From Sacculina carcini (taxonomy: Eukaryota > Arthropoda > Thecostraca > Sacculinidae): a stretch of DNA of 64,000 nucleotides. Shown here one piece after another: positions 21,617 to 33,974 of the stretch. Numbering within the stretch: position 1 is the stretch's first letter; the number at the start of each line of letters is the position of its first letter. The notes under the pieces are model-generated. The model was not told the DNA's origin, ran no database searches, and worked only from the letters and a program-made list of their open reading frames with translations. Where the stretch lies: the NCBI GenBank assembly GCA_916048095.2, contig OU696595.1, positions 3,441,795 to 3,505,794 on the forward strand, given 5' to 3'. The position numbers and the translations under genes were made by a program.

Positions 21617-22690
21617 TATAGTTTACTCACTGGAGTCACATTGTTGGGTTGTGATCACTAGCAGAACAAATACGAGATATTTCACAGGAAACATGGCGTT
21701 TGCTGAGCTGCACACAACACGACTTCTACAGCGCTGATTGCACACTGCACTGTCGGTCATGCAATGTATGTGCACACCTTTCACCATGCTCAAAATGAAA
21801 GGAATGTATTGCAACTTTTGCTACCAAAGTACTGTAAAGCCCGTGTTTTGATCCAAAATTCTACTCCATGTTTTCGATGGCAGGGCTTAATGGCCAGAAC
21901 TATTTCACAGGGCAAAAAATTCAGCCTGCCAAAGTTGTATGTAGAATATATTGAACAAGAAAAAAGCAATACAATAAATATGAATAACAACCGGCTCTCG
22001 AACACAATGAAATACAATAACGCAACACCGACAACGCACACCCTTCCAAAACACTACACTAAGGGCACTGCCAGCACAGGGCACTGTCATGTAGCTCCGC
22101 CTACACAGTCAGCTGATCACCTCTTTGACACTCACACGAACACAGAGACATAACGTATACATACACGCAATCACACACGACGCACACAACGCTAGATTCT
22201 AAAACCAAGGTCATACTTTTGTATAGTTGTGAACATATACTTACAATGTATTTATTCAAAAGAACAAGCTTCATTTTAGTATAAACTACATCAATGTTAA
22301 TAAAGTTCAAGTATGAGCAACGGTTTGATGAAAAACGTAAATTAACACGCAAATAATAGAGAAGGACAAATATTTTTCGACATATTGTATATATAGAACA
22401 AACAGAACAATATAAAATAGTACCGGATAAAAGTTCAAATTTTGACTGGCCTTATTGTACCGTACTACCAAAAAAACCTAGTATTTCAAGCCTTGAAAAA
22501 GTTGCATGGGCTTAATGACCAGGTGGGTTTAATGGTCGAGATCTATGGTAATCTACCGTTTACCTCAACAGTTTGGTAATTTCACAAATGTTTATCTATG
22601 TGCATCTGAAGATACGCTGTCTTCTAGTCATCCACCACAATATGTCCTCCGGGCTTTATTACCATTTGATCCAACATACCATCTGATCCA
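20700..22690. other. unassigned AT-rich region with a (TA)n tract
   Basis: A TA tract occupies about 21,553-21,613. The remaining open frames are short, overlap each other and show no motif. Nothing else is supported. The words gcttaatggccag (21,888) and gcttaatgaccag (22,511) are similar and may reflect an old duplication. Confidence 0.4.
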
Positions 22691-22702
22691 ATAGTCGGTG
22701 TA

Positions 22703-22758
22703 CATCGCATCGCATCGCATCGCATCGCATCGCATCGCATCGCATCGCATCGCATCGC
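22703..22758. repeat. (CATCG)n microsatellite, about 11 units
   Basis: Perfect pentanucleotide array, immediately followed by caacagtggcgtac, which resembles a hAT-type end (CAGTGGCGTAC). Confidence 0.95.
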
Positions 22759-23080
22759 AACAGTGGCGTACTTAGTGACTGAAAATTCCGCGAGTGACTA
22801 TTTGGTCCAATTTCCCATCAGCTGTATGAACTTCAGTGGTTTTCAAACAAATTAACGTGTACACTTACAATTCAAAGCCCGAATATTGTATATCTGTAGT
22901 GACTAGTTGCATTATAAGATACATTTTCTTTAGCAGAGATTTATTACATATATAATAGTTTTGATAGTGTTATTCGGCTGCCGAAATAATGAATTACTAT
23001 CACTTTTGCTATATTACCCACATATGCGCAGCACAATTCACACAATAGCCGATAGGTTCAACAGGTAAATAAACAGGCTT

Positions 23081-23388
23081 GACAAATCTGTTTGAGAATG
23101 GCGGCAGAAAAATACTTAAGAAAAATATATTTCAGCTAAAATTCGTAAATTTCAGTGTCTTTGTCCGGCTTCATATATTCTCAGCGAGTGGGTGGCACCG
23201 TTGTGGTATTGAAAATGACATTGATGCGGAAAAAAAGTGCAAAATGTTTGAGAGAAACCAAAAAATACTTATAAAAATTATATTCTAGCTAAAAATTCGA
23301 AAATTTCAGTGTCTTTGTTCGGCTTCATATATTATCAGCGAGTGGGTGGCACCGTTGTGGTATTGAAAATGGCATTGATGCGGAAAAA
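23081..23388. repeat. two-copy tandem duplication, about 154-bp unit
   Basis: gtgggtggcaccgttgtgg, tattgaaaatg and cattgatgcggaaaaa recur 154 bp apart (ttgatgcgga at 23,221 and 23,375). The copies differ at scattered positions. Confidence 0.75.
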
Positions 23389-23389
23389 C

Positions 23390-23737
23390 CGAAACGGAAA
23401 TACCATCACGTTGGAAATTTAATTATCTACACGATTGATTAAATTTAAAATTTTAAAATGAACCAAAAAAGTTATAGCGGTGAAAAGACAAAATGAACCC
23501 TGAAAAATGCGAACATTTTGGTCAATATTCTATCATCTACTTTTCATAAACCATAAATTGTACAGCTATACAAATTATACCATTGTGTAGAAAATTTTCT
23601 GTTCAACAAGATAATTTATATTTCATATTTAAAAATTATACATAAAGTATGTCAAAATGACAAAATTTCAATCTACATTCAAAATTTTATTTAAACTCCA
23701 CGCGTCCGATTTTCTATACTTTTTTCTCCATTTTTCA
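23390..23737 (+). repeat. Helitron-like tandem monomer fragment
   Basis: accatcacgttggaaat, gttatagcggtgaaaag, gtacagctatacaaatta and cgtccgattttctatact match the monomers of composites a-e. It is cut at 23,737 by the 3' tail of LINE L2-B. Confidence 0.7.
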
Positions 23738-23934
23738 ACAACAACAACAATAAAAATGTATTTGTATAGCGCTCACACAGAAACAAGCGCGAAAAGGCCA
23801 ACAATGAGAAACAGCACTACACGATATCAAGATGTGAGAAAAGAAGTAGAAAATTCACAGAAAGGAGAAAAAAAATAATAATGGAGATAAATAAAATGAA
23901 AATAAGTAAAAACATAAGTAATTGTAAATTAGAG
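23738..23934 (-). repeat. LINE L2-B 3' UTR and tail
   Basis: (AAC)n on the plus strand, tttgtatagcgctcacaca and an AT-rich UTR. This is the reverse complement of 15,454-15,640. Confidence 0.8.
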
Positions 23935-25503
23935 TCATAGGGAAGCGTAAGGTGTAAGAGTGCGAGAAGTGGGATCAAAAGATTTAACAAGAAGATATTT
24001 ACGAAGTGAGGAGGAAAATCTACTAAAGGATGAAGAGGAAGTGATTGAGAAAGGAAGATCATTGTTGACCCGAGGCGCATAGAAAGAAAAGGATTTTGCG
24101 GACCAAGGTGACTCGTTGATAGCGCGAGCACAGGATGAAGGACGATGAACACGAGAATTAAAGTCATTAGAAGAAACTAGAAGATCAAAAAGATAGGACG
24201 GGGAAGAGCTATTGTGCAGAATTTTATATATGAGACAACACCGCCGAAAATGAATCCTAGGAATGATGGGAAGCCAGTGGAATTGGAACAGGAATTGAGA
24301 GGTATGGCGGCAAGGTGTAGGATGGAGCACAAAACGACAGGATTGATTAATTATTTTGTGAAGGATTTTCAGGGATTTGTTGGTAAGAATGTAGTGGAGT
24401 GAGCTGCAATAATCAAGACGAGAAAGAACAAGAGACTGTATTAACTTAATAGAAGAAGGCTGGTCTAAACAGGATCGAATAGGGTATAGACTGCGTAAAA
24501 TCAAACGACAGGTGCGCGAAATAGAGACAACATTGTTTGAAAAGGACAAGTTGGAATCAAAGATAGCACCCAAGTTTCGAACAGAGGAAGATACAGCGAT
24601 TGGGAGTAATGGAGGAGAAATGCATACAGGGTGAAGGATAAGAAATTCAGACTTAGAAGTGTTGAGAATTAGGGACGAGAAGTGGTCCAGGACGTCAAAG
24701 AGAATATCATTGAGAAGAGTGGCATGAGAGAAAGGACAAGGAATTAGGAGTTGTATGTCATCGGCATAAATATGGAAAGGAATGTTGTATTTACAAAGGA
24801 CAGGACAGAGAGAAGACATGTAAAGATTGAACAAAGTAGGACCCAAGATAGAACCTTGAGGGACACCAGAAATAAGAGAAGCAGATTTTGAAACAGTTGA
24901 ATTGAAGTTTACTGAAAAAGTGCGACCAGAGAGATAGGATTTGAGGAGAAACAATGCTGACGAGAATAGACCCAGAGAAGAAAGATCATTGATAAGAATG
25001 GCATGATTGACAGGATCAAAGGCTAGAGACATATCGAGAAGAACAAGGAGAACTGATTGACGATAGGAAAATTGAGATAAGACTTCATGAGTAACTGAAA
25101 TAAGGACGGATTCCGTAGAGTGACAGGAGCGAAAGCCAGATTGAAAAAGATGAAGGACCTGAGAAATAAGGGGAGGCAACTGGGAAAAAATAGCTGATTC
25201 AAGGAGTTTTGAAGGAAAGCTGAGAAGAGATATAGGACGGTAATTAGCGCATTCAGACGGATTTAATGTAGGTTTTTTAAGGATAGGATGGACGATGGAT
25301 TGTTTATCAGATAGGAATTGGCCATGAAGAAATGATGAATTAATGAGATGTAATAGATAAGGAACAAGAGAAGATATTGAAGGAGAGATAGCTCTAAAAT
25401 TAATAGGATCAGCCGGAGAGGAGGTAACTTTGAGGGAAGATATCATGGTAACAATATCTGAAAGATGTATTTGCGAGAATGAAGTGAATTCTAGAGACAC
25501 ACA
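23935..25503 (-). pseudogene. LINE L2-B ORF2, 5'-truncated reverse transcriptase
   Basis: A 521-codon minus-strand frame, near-identical to the C-terminal part of L2-A: CANYRPISLLSFPSKLLES, LLDMSLAFDPVNH, SGVPQGSILGPTLFNLYM, FHIYADDIQLL (catalytic YADD intact). Truncation removes the endonuclease and RT fingers. A short in-frame deletion lies after the catalytic box, where L2-A has DITSWTTSRRLIL and this copy has DVLDHFSSLIL. The 5' break at about 25,503 fits ordinary LINE truncation. Confidence 0.85.
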
Positions 25504-25504
25504 A

Positions 25505-25781
25505 TTCAGTCTCTGACTAACCCTCGCTGAGTTTGCACGTGTTTACCGTCGCTCGTTCGCGCCCGGCTGTCTACGTTTCGCTGACGCTCACCGACGACAG
25601 ATCCTGCTTTCTGCTAACGCTGAGTGTTCCTTGAGTTATATTTCAGTTGTTTTGTTCTATTATTATATTTGATTTAGCGTTACTTTGATTTTCCATTACT
25701 GGTTTTGTTCATTGATAATATTTACCTTTTTAAAGGCGGATATTTTCTTCTTGCGAGCTCATTCATTTACTTCTAAGACTG
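25505..25781. other. no recognisable feature
   Basis: Mixed-composition sequence between two LINE copies. It could be a LINE 5' UTR, but no match within the window supports that. Confidence 0.4.
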
Positions 25782-26966
25782 TTTATTATTATTATTATTA
25801 TTATTATTAATTACAGGCAAATCCAGTACCATGGGAAGAGTGCAAGCACTATTACCACCCTAAGATGGCCCCATGTACCGGAAGCGCCCAAAAGATTCAG
25901 CGAGAAAGAGAGTTCGAAAAGAAAAAAGTCTAGAAAGAGAGTTGGAAAGAAAATAATAAATAAATAACAATAAATAATAAACCATCATCCGATAACAATA
26001 CATAATGTCACTCCTCCCACGTTCCTCAATGAATAATAACAATCAACAATATATATGTGATTCAGTAAATAACAGCCATCAATAAATAAGAATAAATATG
26101 AATAAATAAGTAATAAATAACAATCAAGAACAATAAATATGATTAAATCAGAAACATCCAACAATAAATAAAAATATGATTCAATAAGTAACAACAACAC
26201 AAATAAATATGATTCAATATACAACACCAATAAATATGATTCAATAAACAGCAACAATAAATATGATTCAATAAACAGCAACAACAATAAATATGATTCA
26301 ATAAACAACAACAACAATAAATATGATTCAATAAACAGCAACAAAAATATATATGATTCAATAAACAACAATAACAATAAATATGATTCAATAATCAGCA
26401 ACAACAATAAATATGATTCAATAAAAAACAACAGCCAACACTGAGTAAAAGTATAATTTAATGAATAACAACAACCAATTATAAATAGTAATAAATAGAG
26501 AGTAAAATAAGAATAAATATAAATAAATAGAAAATAAATAACAATAAGAATGAATAAATAACAATAAATATGAATATATAACAATAAATATGAATATATA
26601 ACAATAAATATGAATAAATATACAATTAATAAGACTCAACAGTAAATTCCGTTCTTTCAGTAGCATTTCATTCACTTTGGCCTTGAATTTCCTCAAATCG
26701 TTCTGCGAGAAAGCCTCCTCCTTCAACGTGTTCCAAGTAGACACAGTGGCCGGAAGAAAGCAACGTTGGAATTGTTTTGTACGACAACGAATTGGAGCCA
26801 TGCACTGGGAATGATGTTTGGATGTAAACCGTGTTCTTCTTGCTGCCACGAAATCATCAGGAATTGACTTGCTCATCGGATGATGGTCGTTGTGCTTGAT
26901 CTTGTACAGCATGCACACGCTGCTGACCTTTCGACGATGGCAAAGATCACCAAGAACCAAGTCACC
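25782..26966 (-). pseudogene. Jockey-like LINE, 3' terminal copy (left inverted arm)
   Basis: On the minus strand the frame 26,960-26,418 carries the ORF2 C-terminus (VLGDLCHRRKVSSVCML, FLPATVSTWNTLKEEAF), then a long 3' UTR with an AT-rich minisatellite (about 26,150-26,440) and a (TTA)n / (AAT)n tail at 25,782-25,810. It matches 29,695-30,776 on the other strand. The 5' truncation is at about 26,966. Confidence 0.85.
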
Positions 26967-27450
26967 ACAGGGAACTTGAGGAACTTATGTCAATTAATCT
27001 TTCTTTTGTTTCAGGTTATATATTTGAATTTTTTTTTATTTTGCGTCTGAATGTGAATTTTCTTTGAATGTGATTGAGAATCAGGGTTCGCAGCCATAGT
27101 TGCTTTGCAATCTTCCTGCTGAATCCTCTCATCACATTCTTTTTCGTCACTTTTCAGTTCAGTTTGTAGATTATTTAATTTAACTTGTCTATAAATATAA
27201 GTGCTGTTCATGGATATATGTATAATTTTCTTCCTCATGTCTGTTTTGTTGATGTGGCGGGCTGAAAATTGTAGCCCCGCCCCCACGGCTAACGGCCGGT
27301 TTTCCCATTTTTCGTCAGCGCCCAGCTCTTTTCTCGCACTGAGGTGCCAACTAATTCTGTGTTGCTCTCATACTCTGTTTTGTTGTCGCCCATTGGACAT
27401 TTGCCTTGCGATATGTGTTTAACAATTAGCTCTCAATAAGTTGTTCTCAC
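26967..27450. other. no recognisable feature
   Basis: Spacer between the inverted LINE copies. It may include the upstream part of the plus-strand LINE, but no motif confirms this. Confidence 0.4.
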
Positions 27451-28008
27451 ATGAGTTTTCTAGTTTTTTTCTTCTTGATAATTACAGCGCACGACTGCAC
27501 TTGTCATGAAGTTATGCTGCTGCGTGTCAACACCGCCTTGATGAATTTTTACATCTTTGGAGCCTACCGAAATCCAGACAGTAACGACTCTATCTACGAA
27601 TGTCTCTTGTCAGCCATGTCAACAATTCAGGAGAAGGACACCAAGTCAGCATTTGTATTTGTGGGAGAGATGAACGCCCACCACCGTGAGTGGCTCTTGT
27701 CGACATCTCCTACAGACGCTCATGGTAGAGCAGCATATGATTTCTGCAACATTTCTGGCTGCTCCCAAATAGTGTCCGGTCCCACACATCAAGCGGGAAA
27801 CTGTTTGGACTTGGTTATGACAGACGTCTCAGATATCGTGAGTGTAAACGTGGAAGCTCCAATAGGAAGTTCAGATCACTCGTCGCTGTCCGTGAAGTTG
27901 ACATTGAGACAGAAGGTTTCTCCTTACACGATTTCAAGGCTCGTGCAAATGAAGAACAATGTTGACTGGGTGAAGGTGAATGATGAATTGAAAGCAATTA
28001 AAGTTTAA
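27451..28008 (+). pseudogene. Jockey-like LINE endonuclease domain
   Basis: Apurinic-type endonuclease, which nicks the target for reverse transcription. Visible are FVGEMNAHHREWL (family GD.NAHH; here the catalytic Asp is Glu), DFCNISGCSQIVSGPTHQ, CLDLVMTDV and the terminal GSSDHSSLSV (catalytic SDH). The N-terminal part of the domain is missing or in unrecognised upstream sequence. A stop at 28,006-28,008 separates it from the RT. Confidence 0.8.
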
Positions 28009-28041
28009 AATCTGCAGCAGAGGGAATGCCCAATCCATGTA

Positions 28042-30026
28042 TTGAACAAATACATTACCGATGTCATCTCAAGGAGAGTGCCTACTAAAAAACTACGTTT
28101 TCGCTCTGATGACAAAGCCTGGTTCACCAACGAATGTCGCAGCGCACGTGAATCCAGGCAGGAGGCTTACCACAAGTGGCTTCAATCACGCTCAGCCGAT
28201 TCATGGAATGTCTACACTGAGGGCAGACGGCATGCTGAGCATGTGTATTCAGAAACGGAAACACGCCACTCAAAGAAACTAGCTGAAAAGCTAACATCTG
28301 CCAATGACGCCCACAAAGGGTGGTCAACGTTGAAATCGTCAGTGTTTAGACATGACCTGTCTGTCCCTCCTTTATTTTCAGCGAACGGTGAGCTCAAAAG
28401 CAGCCCAACAGAGAAGGCAGAGCTGCTTATGGGTTACTTCAATACCAAGCAATGTCAAGGGTCCATTCCGTCTGACGATTCATCTGTCCTCGCCCCGAAA
28501 ATCAAAGGCATTGCCTTCCGATCAAAAAAGTGGCGAATCTCATGAAAGACCTTGATGCCCACGGAGGAACAGACCCTCTGAATATGTTTCCGCTATTTTT
28601 CAAGAACACGGCAGATACTCTAGCTCCGAAGCTCAGTGCTCTTTTCAGGCGCTTGATGAAGACTGGTTCGTTTCCATCATGTTGGCGGGTTGCGAATATC
28701 ACGCCCATACCAAAAGGAACCAATTCATCTGATGTTGCAAACTACCGGCCGACATCAATTACGCCAATTCTGTCCAAAATATTCGAGCACTTGGTATCTT
28801 CCAGACTGTCCAAGTACCTGGAGAGCACCAATCTGCTGTCGGAAAACCAATTTGCATACCGCAAAAGAACTCAGCACGACCGACGCTGTGCTTACTATCA
28901 CGCATGAGCTCCAGCAAGTGCTAGACAAAGACAGTGAAGCCTGGATTGTGCAGTTGGATTTCTCGGCAGCATTTGACCGTGTGAGCCACCAGGGCTTGTT
29001 GCAAAAACTGAGAAACATTGGAGTCGGCGGCCGCTTGCTAAGTGTTTTGCATCAATTTCTCTCCAATCGCGTACAACGTATTGTCATCGATGGAGCATAC
29101 AGTGGCTGGCAGGGCATTGTGTCCGGTGTCCCGCAGGGAAGTGTGTTGGGTCCTATTTTTTTCAACATTTACACCGATGACCTGTACACAACCACACGCA
29201 ACCCTGTATATGGATATGCTGATGATATCACCTTGATGGCTGTAATGCATCTCCTTCGGAAAGACCACAGGTGCGTCAAACTGTCAACGACGATCTCAGC
29301 AGCTTCCTGAAGTGGTGTGAGAGGTGGAATATGATGCTGAACACTTCGAAATCTAAATGCTTGCTGGTTTCTAGGTCACGTACCGTTCAGCCTTCACATG
29401 GCGCTATCCTCATAAATGACGTCCAACTCAGCGTGTGTGATGAGCTCAAAATATTGGGAGTACATGTAGACTCAAAGCTGACGTTTGAGAGTCAGATTCG
29501 GAAGCTAGTTTGTTCGGCATCGCGGAAACTGGGAATTATAAGAAAGGCATATCGGATGTTCGGTAGCAGCACAATCTCAAAAAGTTGTTTTCGCTGTTTC
29601 AATTTGCCAATTCTGGAGTACTGCGCCCCCGTGTGGTCTTCTGCTGCGGATTGTCACCTCAATCTCATCAACAGAGCTGTTTGAACTTGCAAGTTCTTCT
29701 GTGGTGACTTGGTTCTTGGTGATCTTTGCCATCGTCGAAAGGTCAGCAGCGTGTGCATGCTGTACAAGATCAAGCACAACGACCATCATCCGAAGAGCAA
29801 GTCAATTCCTGATGATTTCGTGGCAGCAAGAAGCACACGGTTTACATCCAAACAGCATTCCCAGTGCATGGCTCCAATTCGTTGTCGTACAAAGCAATTC
29901 CAACGTTGCTTTCTTCCGGCCACTGTGTCTACTTGGAACACGTTGAAGGAGGAGGCTTTCTCGCAGAAAAATTTGAAGAAATTCAAGGCTAAAGTAAATG
30001 AAATGCTACTGAAAGTGCGGAATTGA
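28042..30026 (+). pseudogene. Jockey-like LINE reverse transcriptase, multiply frameshifted
   Basis: Five successive frames make up one RT. 28,042-28,545 is the linker (KLRFRSDDKAWFTNECR). 28,530-28,907 has VANITPIPKGTNSSDVANYR and LLSENQFAYRK. After a shift near 28,870 come IVQLDFSAAFDRVSHQ, SGVPQGSVLGPIFFNIY and the catalytic YGYADDITLM. From 29,271 comes FLKWCERWNMMLNTSKSKC, and after a stop near 29,684 the C-terminal VLGDLCHRR and STWNTLKEEAF region. At least four breaks make it non-functional. The final part is duplicated in inverted orientation at 26,418-26,960. Confidence 0.85.
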
Positions 30027-30776
30027 CTGTTGAGTCTTATTGATTGTATATTTATTCATATTTATTGTTATTTATTCATGCTTATTGTTATTTATTTTAT
30101 ATTTATTTATATTTATTCTTATTTACTCTCTATTTATTACTATTTATTATTGGTTGTTGTTATTTATTAAATTATACTTTTACTCAGTGTTGGCTGTTGT
30201 TGTTTATTAAATCATATTTATTGTTGTTGTTTATTGAATCATATTTATTGTTGTTGCTGTTTATTGAATCATATTTATTGTTGTTGCTGTTTATTGAATC
30301 ATATTTATTGTTGTTGGTGTTTATTGAATCATATTTATTGGTGTTGTTTATTGAATCATATTTATTTGTGTTGTTACTTATTGAATCATATTTATATTTA
30401 TTGTTGGATGTTTCTTATTGAATCATATTCATTGTTCTTGATTGTTATTTATTACTTATTTATTAATATTTATTCTTATTTATTGATGGCTGTTATTTAC
30501 TGAATCACATATTTATTGTTTATTGTTTTTATTTATTTAGGAACGTGGGCGGAGTGACAATATGGATTGTTATCGGATGATGGTTTATTATTTATTGTTA
30601 TTTATTTATTATTTTTCTTCCAACTCTCTTTCTGGACTTTTTTCTTTTCGAACTCTCTTTCTCTCTGAATCTTTTGGGCGCTTCCGATACATGGGGCCAC
30701 CTTAGGGTGGTAATAGTGCTTGCACTCTTCCCATGCTACTGGATTTGCCTGTAATTAATAATAATAATAATAATAA
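30027..30776 (+). repeat. Jockey-like LINE 3' UTR with minisatellite and (AAT)n tail
   Basis: AT-rich UTR with seven or more units of about 30-33 bp (tttattgaatcatatttatt plus gttgttgctg) at 30,195-30,430. A conserved end follows (cttttgggcgcttccgatac, gggtggtaatagtgcttgca), then (AAT)n ending at about 30,776. Confidence 0.85.
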
Positions 30777-30794
30777 CACGAGTATGTGTAACAG

Positions 30795-31860
30795 GGCTAT
30801 TGGAGTCTCTTAAGACCTATTATGCCACCTATGGTATACCTGAAGAGCTCTCATCTGATGGTGGGCCGACTTATATATCCGCTGTTACACAACGATTCTT
30901 GCGTGAATGGGGCATTCGGCACCGACAATCTTCAGTGGGCTTCCCTCACAGCAGCTGTCGAGCAGAGCTGGCAGTCAAGACCATCAAACGTCTTATAACT
31001 GGCAATTGTGGTCCTCTCGGGCAATTAGACACGGACAGATTTCGTCGCGCTATTCTACAATACAATAACACCCCGGATCCAGATGCACGTCTTTCACCGG
31101 CACAAATTGTTTTTGGCCGTCAAATTCGCGATTTTCAGCCTGTACATCCGGACTCATAATTACCAGCAGCTGTATGGCGCCTGAGTGCTGATCAGCGCGA
31201 ATCAGCTCATCAGCGAATCAGCTCGCACGACGTCACATCCGTCAACATGAGGTTCTGTCTGAACACACCGTCAGACTACCGCCGCTGAAAGTGGGCGACC
31301 ATGTGTACGTCCAAAACCAAATCGGCAACCACCCTCGACGTTGGGACCGGTCTGGCATCATCGTGGAAGTGCGGCAACATGACCAGTATGGCGTATGTAT
31401 GGACGGCTCTCGTCGTTTGTCGTACAGGAATCGGAAGTTGCTGCGCCGCTTTACACCGTACGCTCCTGGCTGTCCACCACCGCGCGCCCCTACCTTCCTG
31501 TCTACTCCATCGTCGAACTATTCACACGATGAAATACCATCAACCGAGTACAGCGCCGGTCCGCCTAACCAGGATACTGCCTGCGGTAGAACATCACCTG
31601 TAGCCGACGTTCTGCTGTATCTCACCCTGCTGGACCTAGAGCTTCACCTCCGGCGCCAGCCATTCCGTCAAGTAGGCGCCCAGAGGAGTCCTCTTCTGAT
31701 GTGGACAACCCAACACCCCCGGTTGCGGGTGGCGACGTTTATGCTGGCAGATCGCCGGTGACCGCTGATCAAGGTGTTCGCCGCTGGACGCGCACCATTA
31801 GGCGGAATCGCCGATTTGACGACTACATCTTAGTCATCTACGTAAGCTGTCTGTTTCTCA
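30795..31860 (+). pseudogene. gypsy-type integrase and C-terminal pol fragment
   Basis: Frame 30,800-31,159 has GIPEELSSDGGPTYIS (second catalytic Asp in SDGGP), FPHSSCRAELAVKTIKR (catalytic Glu) and ILQYNNTPDPDARLSPAQIV, typical of Ty3/gypsy integrase cores. After a stop and frameshift, VGDHVYVQNQIGNHPRRWD and IVEVRQHDQYGVCMDGS follow in another frame, the C-terminal integrase region. Gag, protease and RT are absent. A 26-nt word at its end (31,842-31,867) recurs at 39,464-39,489 upstream of the gag of another fragment. Confidence 0.8.
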
Positions 31861-31899
31861 TCATTGTATAATATTTATATTTTGGAAACATTCTGAGGA

Positions 31900-32174
31900 A
31901 AATGTGTCATCATTTTTCATCATCTTTATTGTTTGATTCGTGTTTGAACTCTAAATCATTCCGAACGACCGGCATGTTCAAATATGAGGCCATTTGAGGG
32001 AGAATAGTTAGCAAACATATAAATATATGTATTCACATCCTGACATATATATTGGTTAAGACTTTTCAAGGGCTTACTATTTTCTTTTTTAATTTGTATT
32101 CCTTTTCCACTATGAACTGAATATAAGTTGCATTGTATAAATTGTTACGCACAACGGGCGGGTTTAAATGCTAG
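31900..32174 (+). repeat. Helitron-like 3' modules ending CTAG|T
   Basis: ccgaacgaccggcatgttca and atgaggccatttgaggg, AT spacer, then CGCACAACGGGCGGG and TTTAAATGCTAG followed by T. Confidence 0.6.
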
Positions 32175-32177
32175 TAA

Positions 32178-33960
32178 CTATATAAAACAGATCCTCTGTC
32201 TGTCTGTGTGTCTGTCTGTGTGTCTGTCTGTCCCACCCTCCTTGGTCCATTTTCTACCAGCTAATACTCACCCATCACTTAACGTACTCGCTAACAATTT
32301 ATACCATCACGTTGGAAATTTTCTTGTCTACATGATACGTTAAATTTTTAATTTGAAAAGAAAAATAAAAAAGTTACAGCGGTGAAAAGACAAAATGAAC
32401 CCTGAAAAATGTGAACATTTTTGTCAATATTCTGCGATATACTCCTCAAAAACCATAAATGATAAAGCTATACAAATTATACCATCGTGTAGATAATTAT
32501 CTATTTCACAAGATAGGGTATAATTATACCCATAAGCGAAATATAAAATATGAAAAAATAACAAAATTTCAATCTACCTTCAAAATTATATTCAAACTCC
32601 GGGCGACCGATTTTCTTTACTTTTTCTCTGTTTTTCAAACACTTATTATCATACATCTAAATAAATAATACCATCATGCTGGGAATCGGATTTTCTACAA
32701 CACAGTAATAATTCTAATTTTCTAGAGTCTATTGAAAAAAGTACGGCGGTGTGAAGTCAATATGACTAATTCAAAAAAGCAAAATTTGCACTGAAAAACG
32801 CGAATATTTTGGTCAATATTCTGCCATTTACTCCACATAAACCAGCATTGGCACAGCTATACGAATTATACCGCTGTGTAGACAATTTTGTGTTCTACAG
32901 GATAGGCTACTATGTATACACAGCAATTATTAACAAATTGTGTAAAACTGCCAAAATTAAAATCTACGTCTAAAATTTTACTTGAACACGGTGCGACTAA
33001 AATAAATTCATTTTTTTGCCTATTTCTCAGTAACTATTTCTCACACTTTAAAATAAAGTATATCATTGTACTAGAAATTTTGTGTTCTACAACACGGTAT
33101 AATTTTTAATTTTCCAAAGTGCACCTAAAGGAAGTTACGGCGGTTTAAAGTCAAAAGGACATGTTGCCAATTTGACAACTATTATGCGCACTTGCGATTA
33201 CACAGGAATATACACTGATTTAATTTCACTGAAGCCCAATCACAATTAAGAATGCATCATATTAGCTCCAAGCATAGATGGTGTGGTTTTATTGCGTACA
33301 GTTCAATTAATGCTACACTATACTGAACAGAAAGGCTTTATTGTCCTCAATATTTACACATGAATTGTTCCGCACGACGTTCCGGGCGGGTAAAATGCTA
33401 CTGGGAACAAAGTAAACTACTTAGTTTTACTTTGTAATTTAATTGGTTTAATTTCAAGTTGCATACGCTTAAGTTGCTTAAGGATATGGGTTGTAATATC
33501 ATGCAATGCCAACTATATGCATATGTTGTTTTAGCGGAAGCATAAATCTGGAATTATAGAGATGACAGAAAATTTCATTGTTTTGATAGTGTTACACTTC
33601 TGAATTACTACACACGAAGGACGGGTGTGAATTTGAGCAGTGTTGAGAGAAAAAACTTCGTCAATAATTAAAACAATAATTTACAAATTTTACTTTTTCT
33701 ATTGGTCGATTTCATCAATTTTCTTTGTGTTTGTTTCCTGTGTGAGTTCTGAATTAATCCGCACGACGGGCAGCTTTAAATATGAGGCGGGTTGTGGAAA
33801 AACATGTTTTCTAAATTGAAACATATATTTCATATTTAGACTTTTATATTGGCTAAAACTTTCCTATGGGTTTGTTTTTCTTTTTCAATTTGCACTAATT
33901 TTTTTATGAATTGAATATTAATTATATTTTATGAACTGTTCCGCACGATGGGCGGGCTTA
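32178..33960 (+). mobile_element. Helitron-like composite, copy b
   Basis: Starts ctatataaaacagatcctct with gtctgtctgtgtgtc (degenerate 5' end). Monomers follow with gttacagcggtga (32,373), gtacggcggtgt (32,740) and gttacggcggttt (33,135), then the cacttgcgattacacagg block and hairpin modules near 33,370, 33,760 and 33,942. A 300-bp SINE follows at 33,975. One module contains a duplicated piece (acgacgttccgggcgggt). Confidence 0.65.
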
Positions 33961-33974
33961 AACGTATCTATAAA

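Noticed and set aside
22703..22758. Telomere-like repeat
   Set aside because: (CATCG)n is only 56 bp, internal, and matches no telomere repeat class I know.
26150..26440. CRISPR-like array (repeats of aataaatatgattcaata)
   Set aside because: Spacers are just variants of aacaacaac, the array lies in a LINE 3' UTR with an inverted second copy, and the genome is animal.
25782..30776. Twin-priming inversion of a single LINE insertion
   Set aside because: Both arms contain the same ORF2 end and 3' tail, whereas twin priming gives non-overlapping parts of one copy.
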